In this document: piece by piece, positions 1-9,900 of the stretch | How positions within the stretch are numbered: position 1 is the first letter of the stretch | Layout: every line of letters starts with the position of its first letter | Assembly: GCA_964392615.1 (NCBI GenBank) | Contig: CAYMRB010000017.1 | Location: 1 to 44,956 of the forward strand | DNA: 44,956 nt | DNA from: CAYMRB01 sp964392615 | Lineage (GTDB): Bacteria > Planctomycetota > UBA8108 | Direction: 5' to 3' | The notes under the pieces: generated by a model | What the model was told of the DNA's origin: nothing | Seen by the model: only the letters and a program-made list of their open reading frames with translations | Databases searched by the model: none | Translations under genes and position numbers: made by a program

Positions 1-1
1 C

Positions 2-1798
2 GATCCGGGAGCCGACCTGCGCGCGCTTACCGACACGCGCGACCAGCTCGCGGCGATCCTCGCCGAGCAGCAGGACCTGCGCGGACTGACCGAGAGTTCG
101 CGCGCCGAGGAGTTCGACGCGCATCGCCAGGACCTGCAGGTCGAGCAGCACGAGATCGGGCAAGACCTCGCGGAGGTGGATCCATCGGTGGTGGGCTCGC
201 CGAGCTCGGATGCGGATCCGGATGCGGATCCGAACGCGAGTGCGAGTGCGGATCCGAACGCGAGTCCGAATGCGGATCCGAACGCGAGCCCGAATGCGGA
301 TCCGAACGCGAGCCCGAGTGCGGATCCGAATGCGAGCCCGAATGCGGATCCGAATGCGAGCCCGAATGCGGATCCGAACGCGAGTCCGAACGCGGATCCG
401 AACGCGAGCCCGATTGCGGATCCGAATGCGATTCCGAATGCGTTTCCGTTTGCGAGTCCGAATGCGAGTCCGAATGCGGATCCGAACGCGAGTCCGAGTG
501 CGGATCCGAACGCGAGTCCGAATGCGAGTCCGAGTGCGGATCCGAACGCGAGCCCGAGCGCGGATCCGAATACCGACCCGAGCGCGTCCGACGCGTCGCC
601 GCCTGCCGGCCATCCGATCGAACGCGCGGCCGAGGCGATGGCACAGGCCGAGCAGGGTATTGCGCAGGGGGAGGCCGCCAGCGCGGCCGACCATCAGAAG
701 CAGGCCGAGAGTGCGCTGCGGGACGCGATCGACGCGATCGATCAGCAGCTCGCCGATGCGATGGAGGCCGATGCGGGGCTCGCCGAGACGATGGCGGATC
801 TCGCGAGCGCGATCGACGCGATCGGCGCGCTCGAGGCGGCTCAAGGCGAGCTGCGTGATACGACGGAGAGTCAGGCGGCACAGGGAGAGAGCGTCGAGTC
901 GCAATCCGCGCCCCAGTCCGACCTGGCCGACGCGACGGGCGATGTCGCATCGAGCATGCCGCTCGACTCCGTATCGCAGCCGCTCGGCGAGGCGCAGCAG
1001 GCGATGCAGCAGGCGTCGTCCCTGTTGGGCTCCAACGAGGCGGCGCCGGCGACCGAGTCGCAGGGACAGGCGCTCGACGCGCTCGCTGACGCGCGAGAAG
1101 CCGCGCAGAGCGCGCTCGACAGTCTGCAGGCATCCGCCGAGGCCGCGCAGCAGCTCGCCGGCGCCATGGCCGCCGCGGAGAGCCTCGCGTCACAGCAGCA
1201 AGCGCTGCAAGGTCAGACGCAGTCCGCGCCCGCTTCGGGCCTGCCGCAGCTGTCGTCGCCGCAGTCCGGCCTCGCGAGCCAAGCGCAGGCACTGGCCGAC
1301 ACGCCGCTCGTCGGAGACGCGTTTCAACAAGCCGCGGACGCGATGGGGGGCGCGTCGGAATCGCTCGGCGCGTCCGACCAGGGCCAGGCGCTGGCGCAGC
1401 AGAGTGACGCGATCGCCGCGCTGCAGAGCGCCGCGTCGCAGGCCGCGGCTGCGCTCGGCATGGGGCAGGGTCAGGGGACGGAACCGGCGCAGGGCATGGC
1501 GCAGGGCCAAGGCCAGAGTCCGAGCCAGGGCATGGGTCAAGGGCAGGGCCAAGCACCGGCGAGCTCCGGCCCGAGCGTAGCCGACACGGGCTCGAGCCTC
1601 GATCCGGGCGAAGGCGAGCGCATCTTCGTCAAGACCGCCCCGGCCGGCGCGGCCGTCACGAAGGATCGCTCGACGTGGTCGTCGCTCGCCGGTCGCCGTC
1701 ACGCGGCGTTGAGCGAGAAGTTCGTGGCCGAGCTGCCGATCGAGTACCGCGCCATCCTCGAGGCGTACTTCAAGACGTTGGCCAGAGGTCAGAGATGA
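2..1798 (+). CDS. Large Ala/Gln-rich coiled-coil protein, C-terminal part (5' end outside window)
   Basis: The frame is open from the first complete codon, so the gene starts left of the window; 598 residues are visible. The first 58 visible residues are a charged, Gln-rich helix (repeated LAEQQDLRGL and QDLQVEQHEIGQDL type heptads). A low-complexity Ala-Asp/Ser-Pro-Asn/Ser tetrapeptide tract follows, then about 400 residues of Ala/Gln-rich predicted coiled coil and a Gln-Gly-rich stretch. The end carries LPIEYRAILEAYFKTLA, which resembles the LPxEYRxxIxxYFxxLA ending of large planctomycete DUF4175-like membrane proteins; that family link is from memory and only moderately certain. Its TGA overlaps the next ATG (ATGA at 1795-1798), implying translational coupling. 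Two other frames are also open here; they read as Arg/Ser- or His/Ser-rich low-complexity sequence and are shadows. Function unknown, probably cell-envelope structural or scaffold. Confidence 0.8.
   Translation, partial: DPGADLRALTDTRDQLAAILAEQQDLRGLTESSRAEEFDAHRQDLQVEQHEIGQDLAEVDPSVVGSPSSDADPDADPNASASADPNASPNADPNASPNADPNASPSADPNASPNADPNASPNADPNASPNADPNASPIADPNAIPNAFPFASPNASPNADPNASPSADPNASPNASPSADPNASPSADPNTDPSASDASPPAGHPIERAAEAMAQAEQGIAQGEAASAADHQKQAESALRDAIDAIDQQLADAMEADAGLAETMADLASAIDAIGALEAAQGELRDTTESQAAQGESVESQSAPQSDLADATGDVASSMPLDSVSQPLGEAQQAMQQASSLLGSNEAAPATESQGQALDALADAREAAQSALDSLQASAEAAQQLAGAMAAAESLASQQQALQGQTQSAPASGLPQLSSPQSGLASQAQALADTPLVGDAFQQAADAMGGASESLGASDQGQALAQQSDAIAALQSAASQAAAALGMGQGQGTEPAQGMAQGQGQSPSQGMGQGQGQAPASSGPSVADTGSSLDPGEGERIFVKTAPAGAAVTKDRSTWSSLAGRRHAALSEKFVAELPIEYRAILEAYFKTLARGQR
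207..590 (+). repeat. 12-bp tandem repeat encoding [Ala-Asp/Ser-Pro-Asn/Ser]n
   Basis: About 30 imperfect copies of a 12-nt unit of the form GCG-(GAT or AGT/AGC)-CCG-(AAC/AAT or AGT) run through this stretch, giving the alternating peptide ADPNASPN. The central copies are nearly identical at DNA level (the core GCGGATCCGAA recurs many times). Edges are degenerate, with drift to NAIPNAFPFASP around 425-455. Such a Pro-spaced, Asn/Ser/Asp-rich tract would form an extended hydrophilic linker. The homogeneity suggests recent slippage-driven expansion, so copy number may vary between strains. Confidence 0.9.
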
Positions 1799-2790
1799 AG
1801 ACGCAGCAGCGACTCCTCGCGATCGCGCTCGCCGCGGCGATCTGCGCCCTGCCGGCGGCGCGGACCTTCGCACAGGCGAAGCCGCGCGGCGGCAAGGTGG
1901 GCACGGCCGACCTCAGCCCGGAGGCCGAGCGGGGCATCCAGAAGGCGCTGAAGTTCCTGCTCGAGAACCAGAACCGCGACGGAAGTTGGGGCAGCCGCTA
2001 TCGCGTCGCGGTCACGTCGTTGGCTCTCGCCGCGTTCATGGTCAAGGGATACTTCCCGGAGCAGCCGCCGTACAGCAAGCCGTTGTCGCGTGGTCTCGAC
2101 TTTCTGATCCAGTCGGCACGCGCGGGCGGCGGCTACATCGGCGAGAGCATGTACGAGCACGGTCTCGCGACACTCGCGCTGTCCGAGGTCTGGGGCATGA
2201 GCCGTCGTGGCGCCGAGATTCGCACCGTGCTGCAGCGCGCGGTCGATGTCATCCTGCGCTCGCAGAATCGGCAAGGCGGTTGGCGCTACCATCCGCAGCC
2301 TCGCGACGCCGACATCTCCGCCACCGTCATGCAGATCGTCGCGCTCTCGTCGGCGAAGGAGGCCGGCATCGTCGTGCCGGACAAGACCATCGAGAAGGCC
2401 GTCGAGTACGTGAAGCACTGTCAGAACGAGAAGAGCGGCGGCTTCGGGTACCAGGGCCCCTCGGGAGAGGGATTCGCGCGCACGGCGGCGGGTGTGTGCT
2501 CCCTTCTCATGTGCGGCGAGCGCGGTACCGATTCGGTGCGCAAGGGCCTCGACTACCTTCGCCGCAAGCGCGGAGAGGACAGGAACCACTACTACTACGG
2601 GCAGTTTTACGCCGCGCAGGCGATGTATCAGGCCGGCGAGACGCACTATCAGGAGTGGTACCCGCAGATTCGCGACAAGCTGCTGAAGAGTCAGCGTGAC
2701 AACGGCAGCTGGGATCGCGAGCACGGGACGCCGATGGCGATCCTGATCCTCGGCGTGCCGTACCGTTTCCTGCCGATCTACCAGCGGTAG
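1795..2790 (+). CDS. Secreted prenyltransferase/squalene-oxidase-repeat protein
   Basis: 331 residues. I place the start at ATG 1795 because it gives a signal peptide (MKTQQRLLAIALAAAICALP, cleavage near TFAQA), has AGAGG at 1784-1788, and overlaps the upstream stop as ATGA. The mature part has repeated QxxxGSW-like units of the alpha/alpha-barrel of terpene cyclases: NQNRDGSWGS near residue 62, SQNRQGGWRY near 160, QNEKSGGFGY near 207, and SQRDNGSWD near 300. At 331 residues it is about half the size of squalene-hopene cyclases. The place where a catalytic DxDD would be expected reads PRDADIS, so cyclase activity is unlikely. Small proteins of this type are common in Planctomycetota next to Gln-rich envelope proteins. 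Role unknown, probably a periplasmic binding or structural protein. Confidence 0.88.
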   Translation: MKTQQRLLAIALAAAICALPAARTFAQAKPRGGKVGTADLSPEAERGIQKALKFLLENQNRDGSWGSRYRVAVTSLALAAFMVKGYFPEQPPYSKPLSRGLDFLIQSARAGGGYIGESMYEHGLATLALSEVWGMSRRGAEIRTVLQRAVDVILRSQNRQGGWRYHPQPRDADISATVMQIVALSSAKEAGIVVPDKTIEKAVEYVKHCQNEKSGGFGYQGPSGEGFARTAAGVCSLLMCGERGTDSVRKGLDYLRRKRGEDRNHYYYGQFYAAQAMYQAGETHYQEWYPQIRDKLLKSQRDNGSWDREHGTPMAILILGVPYRFLPIYQR

Positions 2791-2795
2791 CCCGC

Positions 2796-5700
2796 ATGTA
2801 CCGCGCGCGCGTCCGGAGTCCGAGTGCCGCCTTCTGCAAGTCGTCGCGCATATCGCCGGCGCCCTCGCTCGGTGGCTTCGTTGCGTTCAGTCGACCATGG
2901 GCCTGGAGGGGTGTCGTGGCGGCGGCGTTGCTCGCTTCCGCTGTCGTCTGCCCCGCCGTGGAGCCGCCCGCCGGCGTGTGGATGACGGCGGCGGATCGCG
3001 ACGCTCGGATCGAGTGGCGCGACACGTGGCACGAGACGGTCGACGCCAGTCTGAAACGCTGGAAGCAGGAGCTTGAGGGCGAGCTCGACGCGAAGCGCCG
3101 TCTGGCGATTCGCCGACTCCTTCTCACGGCGCGGCTCGAAGAGAAGTTTCCGGACGACGCCGAGAGCATCCGCCGCGGCTTCGCCTACGCTCTCGTTCTG
3201 CAGGAGCGAATCGACGACGACCTCGCGTGGACGGTGTTCGCCGCGGAGACCGTGCTGTCCCGTCGCGATCGACTGCCGCCCGAGCTCGAGCTCGTCACGC
3301 GCGCACAGCGCGCGCTCGTCGCGGTGCACCGGCGGCGGGGCGAGCTCTTCGAGGCGCATCGTCGTCTCGACGAGCTGGCGACAGCGACCGAGCGTGACGC
3401 GACGTGGAAGCTCGACGAGGCGCATCTCTACGCGGCGGCGGGGATGGTCGAGGGGGCCAAGCAGCGTCTCGAAGCGCTGATCGAGTCGCTGCCCGAGGAG
3501 GGGGATGATCGCGTCGCGCCGCAGCAGGCGCTGGCTCAGCTCTACCAACAGCGCGCGCCGTCGGCGATCGCACCGCTCTACCCGGGCGATCCGACGCTTC
3601 TCGCCGCGTGGCGCGCGATCGCGACCGGCGGCGTCGAGCCCGCGCGTCTCGAGAAGGTCATCGCGCTTGCGGCGGCGCAGCCGATGCTCGTCGAGCGGGA
3701 CGACGGCACGCGGGTGTCATTGTGGAAGGCGCTCGTCGATGTCCGAGGCGGACTGTCGTCGACGCCGCTCGCGAAGGCGCGAGCCCTGCGCCGGGCGGGC
3801 AGCGCGGATCGACTCGACAAGGCGATGCGCTCGTTTCGCGAGCGGCCGTGGTCGAACGGTGCACACGCCGATCTCGTCGCGCTCGCCGAGCGTCACCTCG
3901 TGCGCGGCGAGTCGTCGCTCGCACTTCGCTGCTGCGACGATGTGCTCGCCTTCTCGGCTGACGCGGCGACGCGAGGGCGGGCGCTTCTCGGGCGCTGTTT
4001 CGCAGTCGCGCAACTCGGCGACGTGGCGCGACTCGAGGGGGATCTTGCCATTCTCGCATCGGCGGAGAACACGCGACCGCCGGCCGGCTTCGCGTCCATC
4101 GATGCGCTTCGCGAACGGCTCGTCGAGACGGCGCGCGCCGTGGCGTCCGCGGAAGAGAGCGGCGGCGACGGGGTGGGCGAGGTCGACGTCGCGGTCGTTC
4201 GTCCACCGCCCGAGGTGCGCTTCTGGCCGGCCGAGGCGCTCGACGTGGTCAACGATGGCGAGCGCATCTGGCGACCGCGGCAGGCTCTCGCGCTCTCCGC
4301 GGCGGAGGAGAACGCGGTCGTCGCGGGGCCGGAGGGAATCGCAGTCTTCGAGCGTGACGGCGCCGTTCGTTGGACGCGACAGGCGGCGGCGGTCGAGCGT
4401 CAGCAGCGCGACGGTCGGGAGTGGCAGCGCGCCCGAGATCGGATTCTGACGGACGCGTTCCGACCGGAGATCTACGGCGATCGCGTGATCTCGCGTTGGG
4501 GCTTCGATCGCGTCGCGCGCCGCGCCGCGGCGATCACGGCGTTCGACGCCGCCACCGGAGAGATCGCGTGGTCGACGCTGCGCGACTCCGCGCAGGACGA
4601 TCTGTGGCCGATCTCCGATCCGGTCGCGGCGGACGGCAGGGTCTTCGCGCTCGCGTCGTCAGGCGGCCTCTTCGCGAACGTGTGGCTTGTCGCGTTGGAC
4701 GCCGCGGACGGCAGGCTCCTGTGGCGAGCGCCCATCGCGTCGGGCAGCTCGCACCTCGCGATGGTGGAGGACTGGCGCATCGAGACGACGCGATTCGGCG
4801 GCGTGTGCGTCCTCGATGAAGGCGCGGTGTACTGCGCGGCGAACATCGGGTGGGTGGCGCGCGTCGACGCTCGTGACGGTCTCGTCGAGTGGGTCCGGGG
4901 CTACGAGCGGCTCGTGCCGCACCGGTACGACTGGCAGATCGTCGCTGATCGTCCGACGGCGGTACCCGCCGTGCGCGACGGAGTCGTCGTGTTCGCGCCG
5001 CGCGATACGGCCGGAGCGTTCGGGCTCGACGCGCAGACCGGCGCGGTCGTCTGGAGCGATCCGTTCCTGCCGTCGGACCACCTCGCCGTGACGGCGAGCG
5101 GGCACGCGGTGTTCTCGGACGACCGGATGGTCGTCGCCGCGCGCGTCGATACGGGAGCGACGCAGTGGCATCGCCAGTTCGCGACCGGAGTGAGAGGATC
5201 GCCGGCCGTCGTGGGCGATCGAGTCTTCGTCGCCGGCCCCGAATCGTGGACGGAACTCGACGGTGCGACCGGCGAGGAGCGCGGCCAGCGACGCTTCGCG
5301 ACGCCGGGGGAGTGGCGCGATATCGCGGCCCACGACGATGGCCTTGTCGCGTGGACGGATGAGCCGTCGCCCGCCGGTGAGTCGACCGAGTCGCCGGAGG
5401 ACGTCGCGTCTCAGAAACCGGCCGAGGGCGGTGCGTGGCCCCGCTTGCCGCTCGAACACGTCGTGCGGCTCGAACGCGCCCACGGCCGCTGGATCGAGAG
5501 CGGCAAGAAGAGCAGCGCGACATCGGCGCTCTTCCTGCTGTCGGCGCAAGGGCTCGAGCGCCTCGATCCGTCGCGTCCGGGCACCGCGCTGTGGCGACGG
5601 CGGATCGATTGGAGCTGGCGCGAGGCCTACCGCGTCGGCGATGTCATCGCCGTCGTCTTCTCGCGGCGCGTCGCGGCGTACGAGGTCGAGAGCGGTCGCT

Positions 5701-6815
5701 GTCGCTGGGACACGCCGGTCGAGTTCGAGATCGAGCGCTACGCGGTGTCGGCACCGTGGGTGGCTGTAGGCCAGCACGGCGGACCGTACCAGGGGCGCGA
5801 CCCGGTCGCCGTGATCGACCTGCGAGACGGTGCGCAGCGCTGGGAGCGTCAGCTCGACTTCGACTTCGAGAATTGGGTCTTCCACGGCTTCGGCAAGAAG
5901 CGCGACGGGCGACTCCATCTGCTCGGCACGGCCGATTGGCGCGGCGACGACGCAGCGGTCGACATCGCCGTGCGATCCGACGACGGACGCATCGTCGACG
6001 CGGTGCAGTTCCTGGGCAAGAAGGGCTGGCCCAAGCCGACGTGGTCGCTGGTCGGCGATGTCTTCATGGCCGTTTCGGGAGACCACCTGGAGCGCACGTC
6101 CTTCTCCGAGGACGGACGCGACTACCGCGTACGCCTGCACGGCGACAAGCAGAGGCGGCTTCAGCGCGAGGCTCGCCTGCGCGTGCGCGACGGCTCGCCG
6201 TGGGTCGAGGTCCGGCTGAAGGATCGCGGGCGCACGGAGCGCTTTCAGAGGTGGATCGCCCACCGCGACCGCAGCGATGTCCTGTTTCGCGATGCCGCCG
6301 CCGACGCGGTCATTCGCGGCGATCGGCTGTACGAGATCGACGAGGGCGTCCTGACCGTGATCGACCTGCCTCGGCGCGAAGAGCACGCCCGCTACGAGCT
6401 CGTCGAGGACGATACGTTCGCCGACGCGGACTGGTGGAAGAGGAGACAGCGCGCCAACAAGAAACACCGGGGCGGTTGGCGCATCCTCGACGTGCGAGAG
6501 GCCGGTGGCCGCATCGTCGTGACGTCGCTCTGGCTGCGTACCGAGATGGATCGGCGCACGAACGTGCCCGAGCGGGGCACGCGTATCGACGTGTTCGATG
6601 CCGGCTCGCTTCGATCGCTCGGCTATCAGATCCTTCCGGACACCATCTGCGAGCGCGGCACGGTCGTGCGCTGGATCGACGGACGGCTGTGGCTGCTGCG
6701 GGCGGATGGGCTCGACGTGTGGGAAGGAAGAAGAGAAGAGGACTCACCACAGAGTCACCGAGGACACAGAGAAGAGGAAAACCGAGCAGAGGACAAGACG
6801 CCGACGAGAGAGTAG
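2796..6815 (+). CDS. Exported TPR / PQQ-like beta-propeller protein
   Basis: 1339 residues, 5 nt after the preceding gene and probably co-transcribed with it. ATG 2796 precedes a long Arg/Ser-rich n-region and a hydrophobic segment (WRGVVAAALLASAVVC), so it is probably exported; there is no clear Shine-Dalgarno and the true start may be further in. Residues about 60-470 are helical and TPR-like. From about 490 to 1300, repeated PQQ/BamB-type blades are visible: ITAFDAATGEIAWST, VALDAADGRLLWRAP, ARVDARDGLVEWVRG, FGLDAQTGAVVWSD, VIDLRDGAQRWERQL. The quinoprotein fold does not prove PQQ binding, and most such proteins are structural or assembly factors. The last ~25 codons before the stop lie in a dispersed inverted-repeat element (6746-6893), so the residues SPQSHRGHREEE and after are probably not ancestral. 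Function unknown. Confidence 0.88.
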   Translation: MYRARVRSPSAAFCKSSRISPAPSLGGFVAFSRPWAWRGVVAAALLASAVVCPAVEPPAGVWMTAADRDARIEWRDTWHETVDASLKRWKQELEGELDAKRRLAIRRLLLTARLEEKFPDDAESIRRGFAYALVLQERIDDDLAWTVFAAETVLSRRDRLPPELELVTRAQRALVAVHRRRGELFEAHRRLDELATATERDATWKLDEAHLYAAAGMVEGAKQRLEALIESLPEEGDDRVAPQQALAQLYQQRAPSAIAPLYPGDPTLLAAWRAIATGGVEPARLEKVIALAAAQPMLVERDDGTRVSLWKALVDVRGGLSSTPLAKARALRRAGSADRLDKAMRSFRERPWSNGAHADLVALAERHLVRGESSLALRCCDDVLAFSADAATRGRALLGRCFAVAQLGDVARLEGDLAILASAENTRPPAGFASIDALRERLVETARAVASAEESGGDGVGEVDVAVVRPPPEVRFWPAEALDVVNDGERIWRPRQALALSAAEENAVVAGPEGIAVFERDGAVRWTRQAAAVERQQRDGREWQRARDRILTDAFRPEIYGDRVISRWGFDRVARRAAAITAFDAATGEIAWSTLRDSAQDDLWPISDPVAADGRVFALASSGGLFANVWLVALDAADGRLLWRAPIASGSSHLAMVEDWRIETTRFGGVCVLDEGAVYCAANIGWVARVDARDGLVEWVRGYERLVPHRYDWQIVADRPTAVPAVRDGVVVFAPRDTAGAFGLDAQTGAVVWSDPFLPSDHLAVTASGHAVFSDDRMVVAARVDTGATQWHRQFATGVRGSPAVVGDRVFVAGPESWTELDGATGEERGQRRFATPGEWRDIAAHDDGLVAWTDEPSPAGESTESPEDVASQKPAEGGAWPRLPLEHVVRLERAHGRWIESGKKSSATSALFLLSAQGLERLDPSRPGTALWRRRIDWSWREAYRVGDVIAVVFSRRVAAYEVESGRCRWDTPVEFEIERYAVSAPWVAVGQHGGPYQGRDPVAVIDLRDGAQRWERQLDFDFENWVFHGFGKKRDGRLHLLGTADWRGDDAAVDIAVRSDDGRIVDAVQFLGKKGWPKPTWSLVGDVFMAVSGDHLERTSFSEDGRDYRVRLHGDKQRRLQREARLRVRDGSPWVEVRLKDRGRTERFQRWIAHRDRSDVLFRDAAADAVIRGDRLYEIDEGVLTVIDLPRREEHARYELVEDDTFADADWWKRRQRANKKHRGGWRILDVREAGGRIVVTSLWLRTEMDRRTNVPERGTRIDVFDAGSLRSLGYQILPDTICERGTVVRWIDGRLWLLRADGLDVWEGRREEDSPQSHRGHREEENRAEDKTPTRE

Positions 6816-6893
6816 CTGGACGCTCATCGCGCGCAACGCTTCTCTCTCGCTCTCCGTGCCTTGTCTTCTCCGTGTCCTCGGTGGCTCTGCGGT
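6746..6893. repeat. Inverted-repeat (REP/MITE-like) element between convergent genes
   Basis: Two 30-nt arms, 6746-6775 and 6864-6893, are reverse complements with three mismatches; both contain the core CACCGAGGACAC (right arm read on the minus strand). They are separated by 88 nt. The left arm lies inside the 3' end of the + strand propeller gene and supplies its final codons; the right arm lies in the intergenic region before the convergent metalloprotease gene. The CACAGAG...GAGGACACAGAGAAG type of sequence is familiar as a dispersed repeat in environmental bacterial genomes, often mistranslated as HRGHREE or ESPRTQRR; that recollection is not a database result. It could fold into a long hairpin and act as a bidirectional terminator. 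Confidence 0.7.
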
Positions 6894-6932
6894 TGTTCCC
6901 TCTTGGCTCTTCGGGCTCGGGCTGCGGACGGA

Positions 6933-9900
6933 CTACAGCGGACAGTTCGGATCGCCCGCGCAATCGAGCGCGTCGTCGTCGGTCGCGTCTGGACCGCACT
7001 CCGTCGGCCCCGGGGCCGGCGGATCGGCATTGCCGAGGAACAGGAATCCGAAGATCGAGATCGCGTCCGACAGATCGAGTACGCCGCTGTCGTCCGTGTC
7101 GCCAGCATCCGCGCAGTCGAGCTCGCCAGCGCCTGCGAACAGGAAGCCGAGGATGCGGATGCCGTCGGTGATGTCGACCATGCCGGACGCGTCCGCGTCG
7201 CCGCGGCGGAACGTCACCGGTGGCGGCGGTGCGTCGCCGGGTTGTGTCGTAACGAATTCGAGGCCGCGGATGTCGTAGCGCTCGGCGCCGGCGCTCGAGT
7301 TGCTCGACGTGGTCACCGCGACCGTCACCTCGTCCCACTCGTCGGGGATCGGCGCGCTGAACGAGCGGTAGCGATCGTCGGCGAAGCCGTCGAGGCCAGT
7401 GTCGCCCGTGACGTCGACGAGAGAGATCGACGCCTCATCGCTCGTCGCGACGATGCGCAGACGATCCGCCGACTCGTAGCCGGTGTCGAGTACTCGCAGA
7501 ATGATCGTAGCCCGGACGCCGCGATGCGCGCTCAGATCGACCGCATCGAACGTCGTCGTCGCGTTCACGGACCGGTGGGACAAGAAACGCACGTCCGCGT
7601 TCTCGCCGGCCTCGACGATGGTCGCGCGCGAATCCGCGCCGCTCGTCGGCGTGAAGCTCGTCTCGAAACCGAGCTCGGTGTCACCGGCTCCCGGCGTCCA
7701 TGTGCCGTCGTTCGCGTCCGCTTCGTCGAACCACGTCGCCGCGATGACCGTCTCTGTCGCGTGATCGCAGAAGCCGATGCGGTCGAAGTCGATGCGCTCG
7801 CTTCCCGAGCCGGAGTTCGTCGTGCTCCAAACGTCGAGGCGACCGACTTGCCAGTCCGAGGGGAGAAGCGCGGCGTACGTCGCGTAGCCCGTGCCGGCCT
7901 CTTGCGACAACGTCGCGCCGCCAGCGAGGCGCACGACGCCGATCTCGTCGCGGCCGTTCGTCACGGCTACCGCGAGGCCGTCTTCCTCCTCGTAGCCGGT
8001 CGAGCGGGCCTGCAGGTAGACCTTGGCGAGCACCTCGTCGCGTTTCGACAGATCGACCGGGTCGAAGATCGTCGTCGCATCGACCGATCGGTGGGCGAAG
8101 ACAGGAGACGATGACGTCGACCCCGTCGACACGACTCGCGCGATCGGGTTGTCGCCACCCGTCGGACTCGACTCTGTCCGGAACCCGAGCTCGGTATCGC
8201 CCCCTTCGGGCGAGTGAGAGCTCGCGTTGATCGGCGGATCGTCGAAGTTCGTGTGTGCGAACGAGGTTGTAAACGATCGCACGACGCCCCGCGCCACAGC
8301 GCCGTCGGCGACCTCGTCGACGCGCCAGAAGTAGGTCGTGCCGAGGTCGAGGCTCGGCTCGAACTCCGCGCCGGACCGTCGTCCTCGGTACTCCGGATCG
8401 TCGACGCGGGCGGCTGTGACCGCGTCGCGATCCGTGCCGACATACACGTCGTGATGCGTAGCCGACGGCGCTGCCAACCATGCGAGCGACGTACCAGGAG
8501 CCACGCAGGTCTCGCCCTCTGCCGGCTCGGGATTCTCGACGCGGCCGTCGGCGAACAGTGCGGCGATCGAGTCGGCATCGAGCGCCATGTTGTAGAGGCG
8601 AACCTCGTCGATCGCGCCGTTGAAGCCATCGTCTCCGATGCGCAGCGAGTCCGAGTTCGTGTTGATCAGGCCGCTCGCGGCAGCCGACACGTCGAGTTCG
8701 CCATCGATGTACAGGTAGACGCGAGTGCCGTCGAACACTGCGGCGACGTGGTGCCACTCGCCGTCGTCGACCGAGACGGTCCCGCGGAGATTGGAGTCGT
8801 TCGTACCGTCGATGGCCAGGCCGGTGGCGACGAATCGCAGCGTCGGATTCGTTCCGTCGCGCTTGAGCCGATAGGCGTCGCTGCCCTTCGACAGGACCTC
8901 CTCGTCCCCCTCGGCCGAGAGGCCATCGACCCGGAACCACGCCGCGACCGTGATCCGCTGCGCGATTCGGAATTCGCTCTCATCGCCGAGCGACAGGTAC
9001 TGATCTTCGTCGCCGGTCAGGGCGAGTGCGTTGCCGTATCGCCCCGCCGTCGACGCGACATCGAACGTCAGGTCGCCGCGCAGCTCGCCTTCGTGGCCGT
9101 TGCCGCTGACGTCGTCGGCCTCGTCGCCCTCGGTCTCGTCGAGCGGCAGCCAGAGGACCAGCGATCGGGGCATGACGCGCACCAGCACGGAAGCGGCGAC
9201 CTCGTTGCCCGAGTCGTCGACGACGGTGTAGCTGAACCAGTCGGCGCCGGTGAAATCGGAGCGCGGCGTGTAGAGGAGCCCGTCCGGGCCTCCGTCGAGG
9301 TCGTCGATGCGACGCAGCGACGCACCGAAACCCGAGCGCTCGTCGAACGCGCCCAGGTGGAGGCTGTCGCAATCGGCGTCGGTATCGCCCGCGACGACGG
9401 GGATCGGAATCGAGCCCGCACTCTGCAGCGTCACCGCGCGATCGGGCCGGGGGAACGGAACGCTCGGATCGGGATCGTACGGCAGAGCCTCGAGACACGA
9501 GCGCGAGTCGCGGTAGCGCGAGATCTTGCGCACGTGGTACCCCGAGAACGCCGAGATCGAGTTGCCGCACATGATGTACCGACGCTCGGTATCGCAGCTG
9601 TGGCCGCAGCTCCAATTGTGACCGAGCTCGTGGCGCATGATGCCCTCGTACCCGCGTCTCCCGATGCCCATGCCGTAGCGCGAGCTACCGCACACGGTGC
9701 CGACGTAGGCAAGGCCGCCGTAGTTCGGGCGGGACTTCGCGGTCAGGAGGTACGCCGCGTCGTAGTCGAGATGCGTCATGTTCGCGTTCCACTCGGCGCG
9801 GAACGAGCGCAGCATGTCGCCGAAATCCGACGCATCGGGCCATTGCGCGTAGAAGTCGGTCTCCGGATCGGTGCGCAGGATGGCGGCGGCCAGCGGGTGC

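Noticed and set aside
27..1580. Long open frames on both strands through the tetrapeptide-repeat gene
   Set aside because: They translate to Arg- or Ser/His-rich low-complexity sequence created by the repeat and high GC; the A/D/P/N frame has the coiled-coil flanks and proper gene ending.
4659..6467. 602-codon minus-strand frame inside the propeller gene
   Set aside because: Antisense to a well-supported PQQ-propeller protein; no family motifs, Arg/Asp/Val-rich composition typical of reverse-strand GC-rich shadows.
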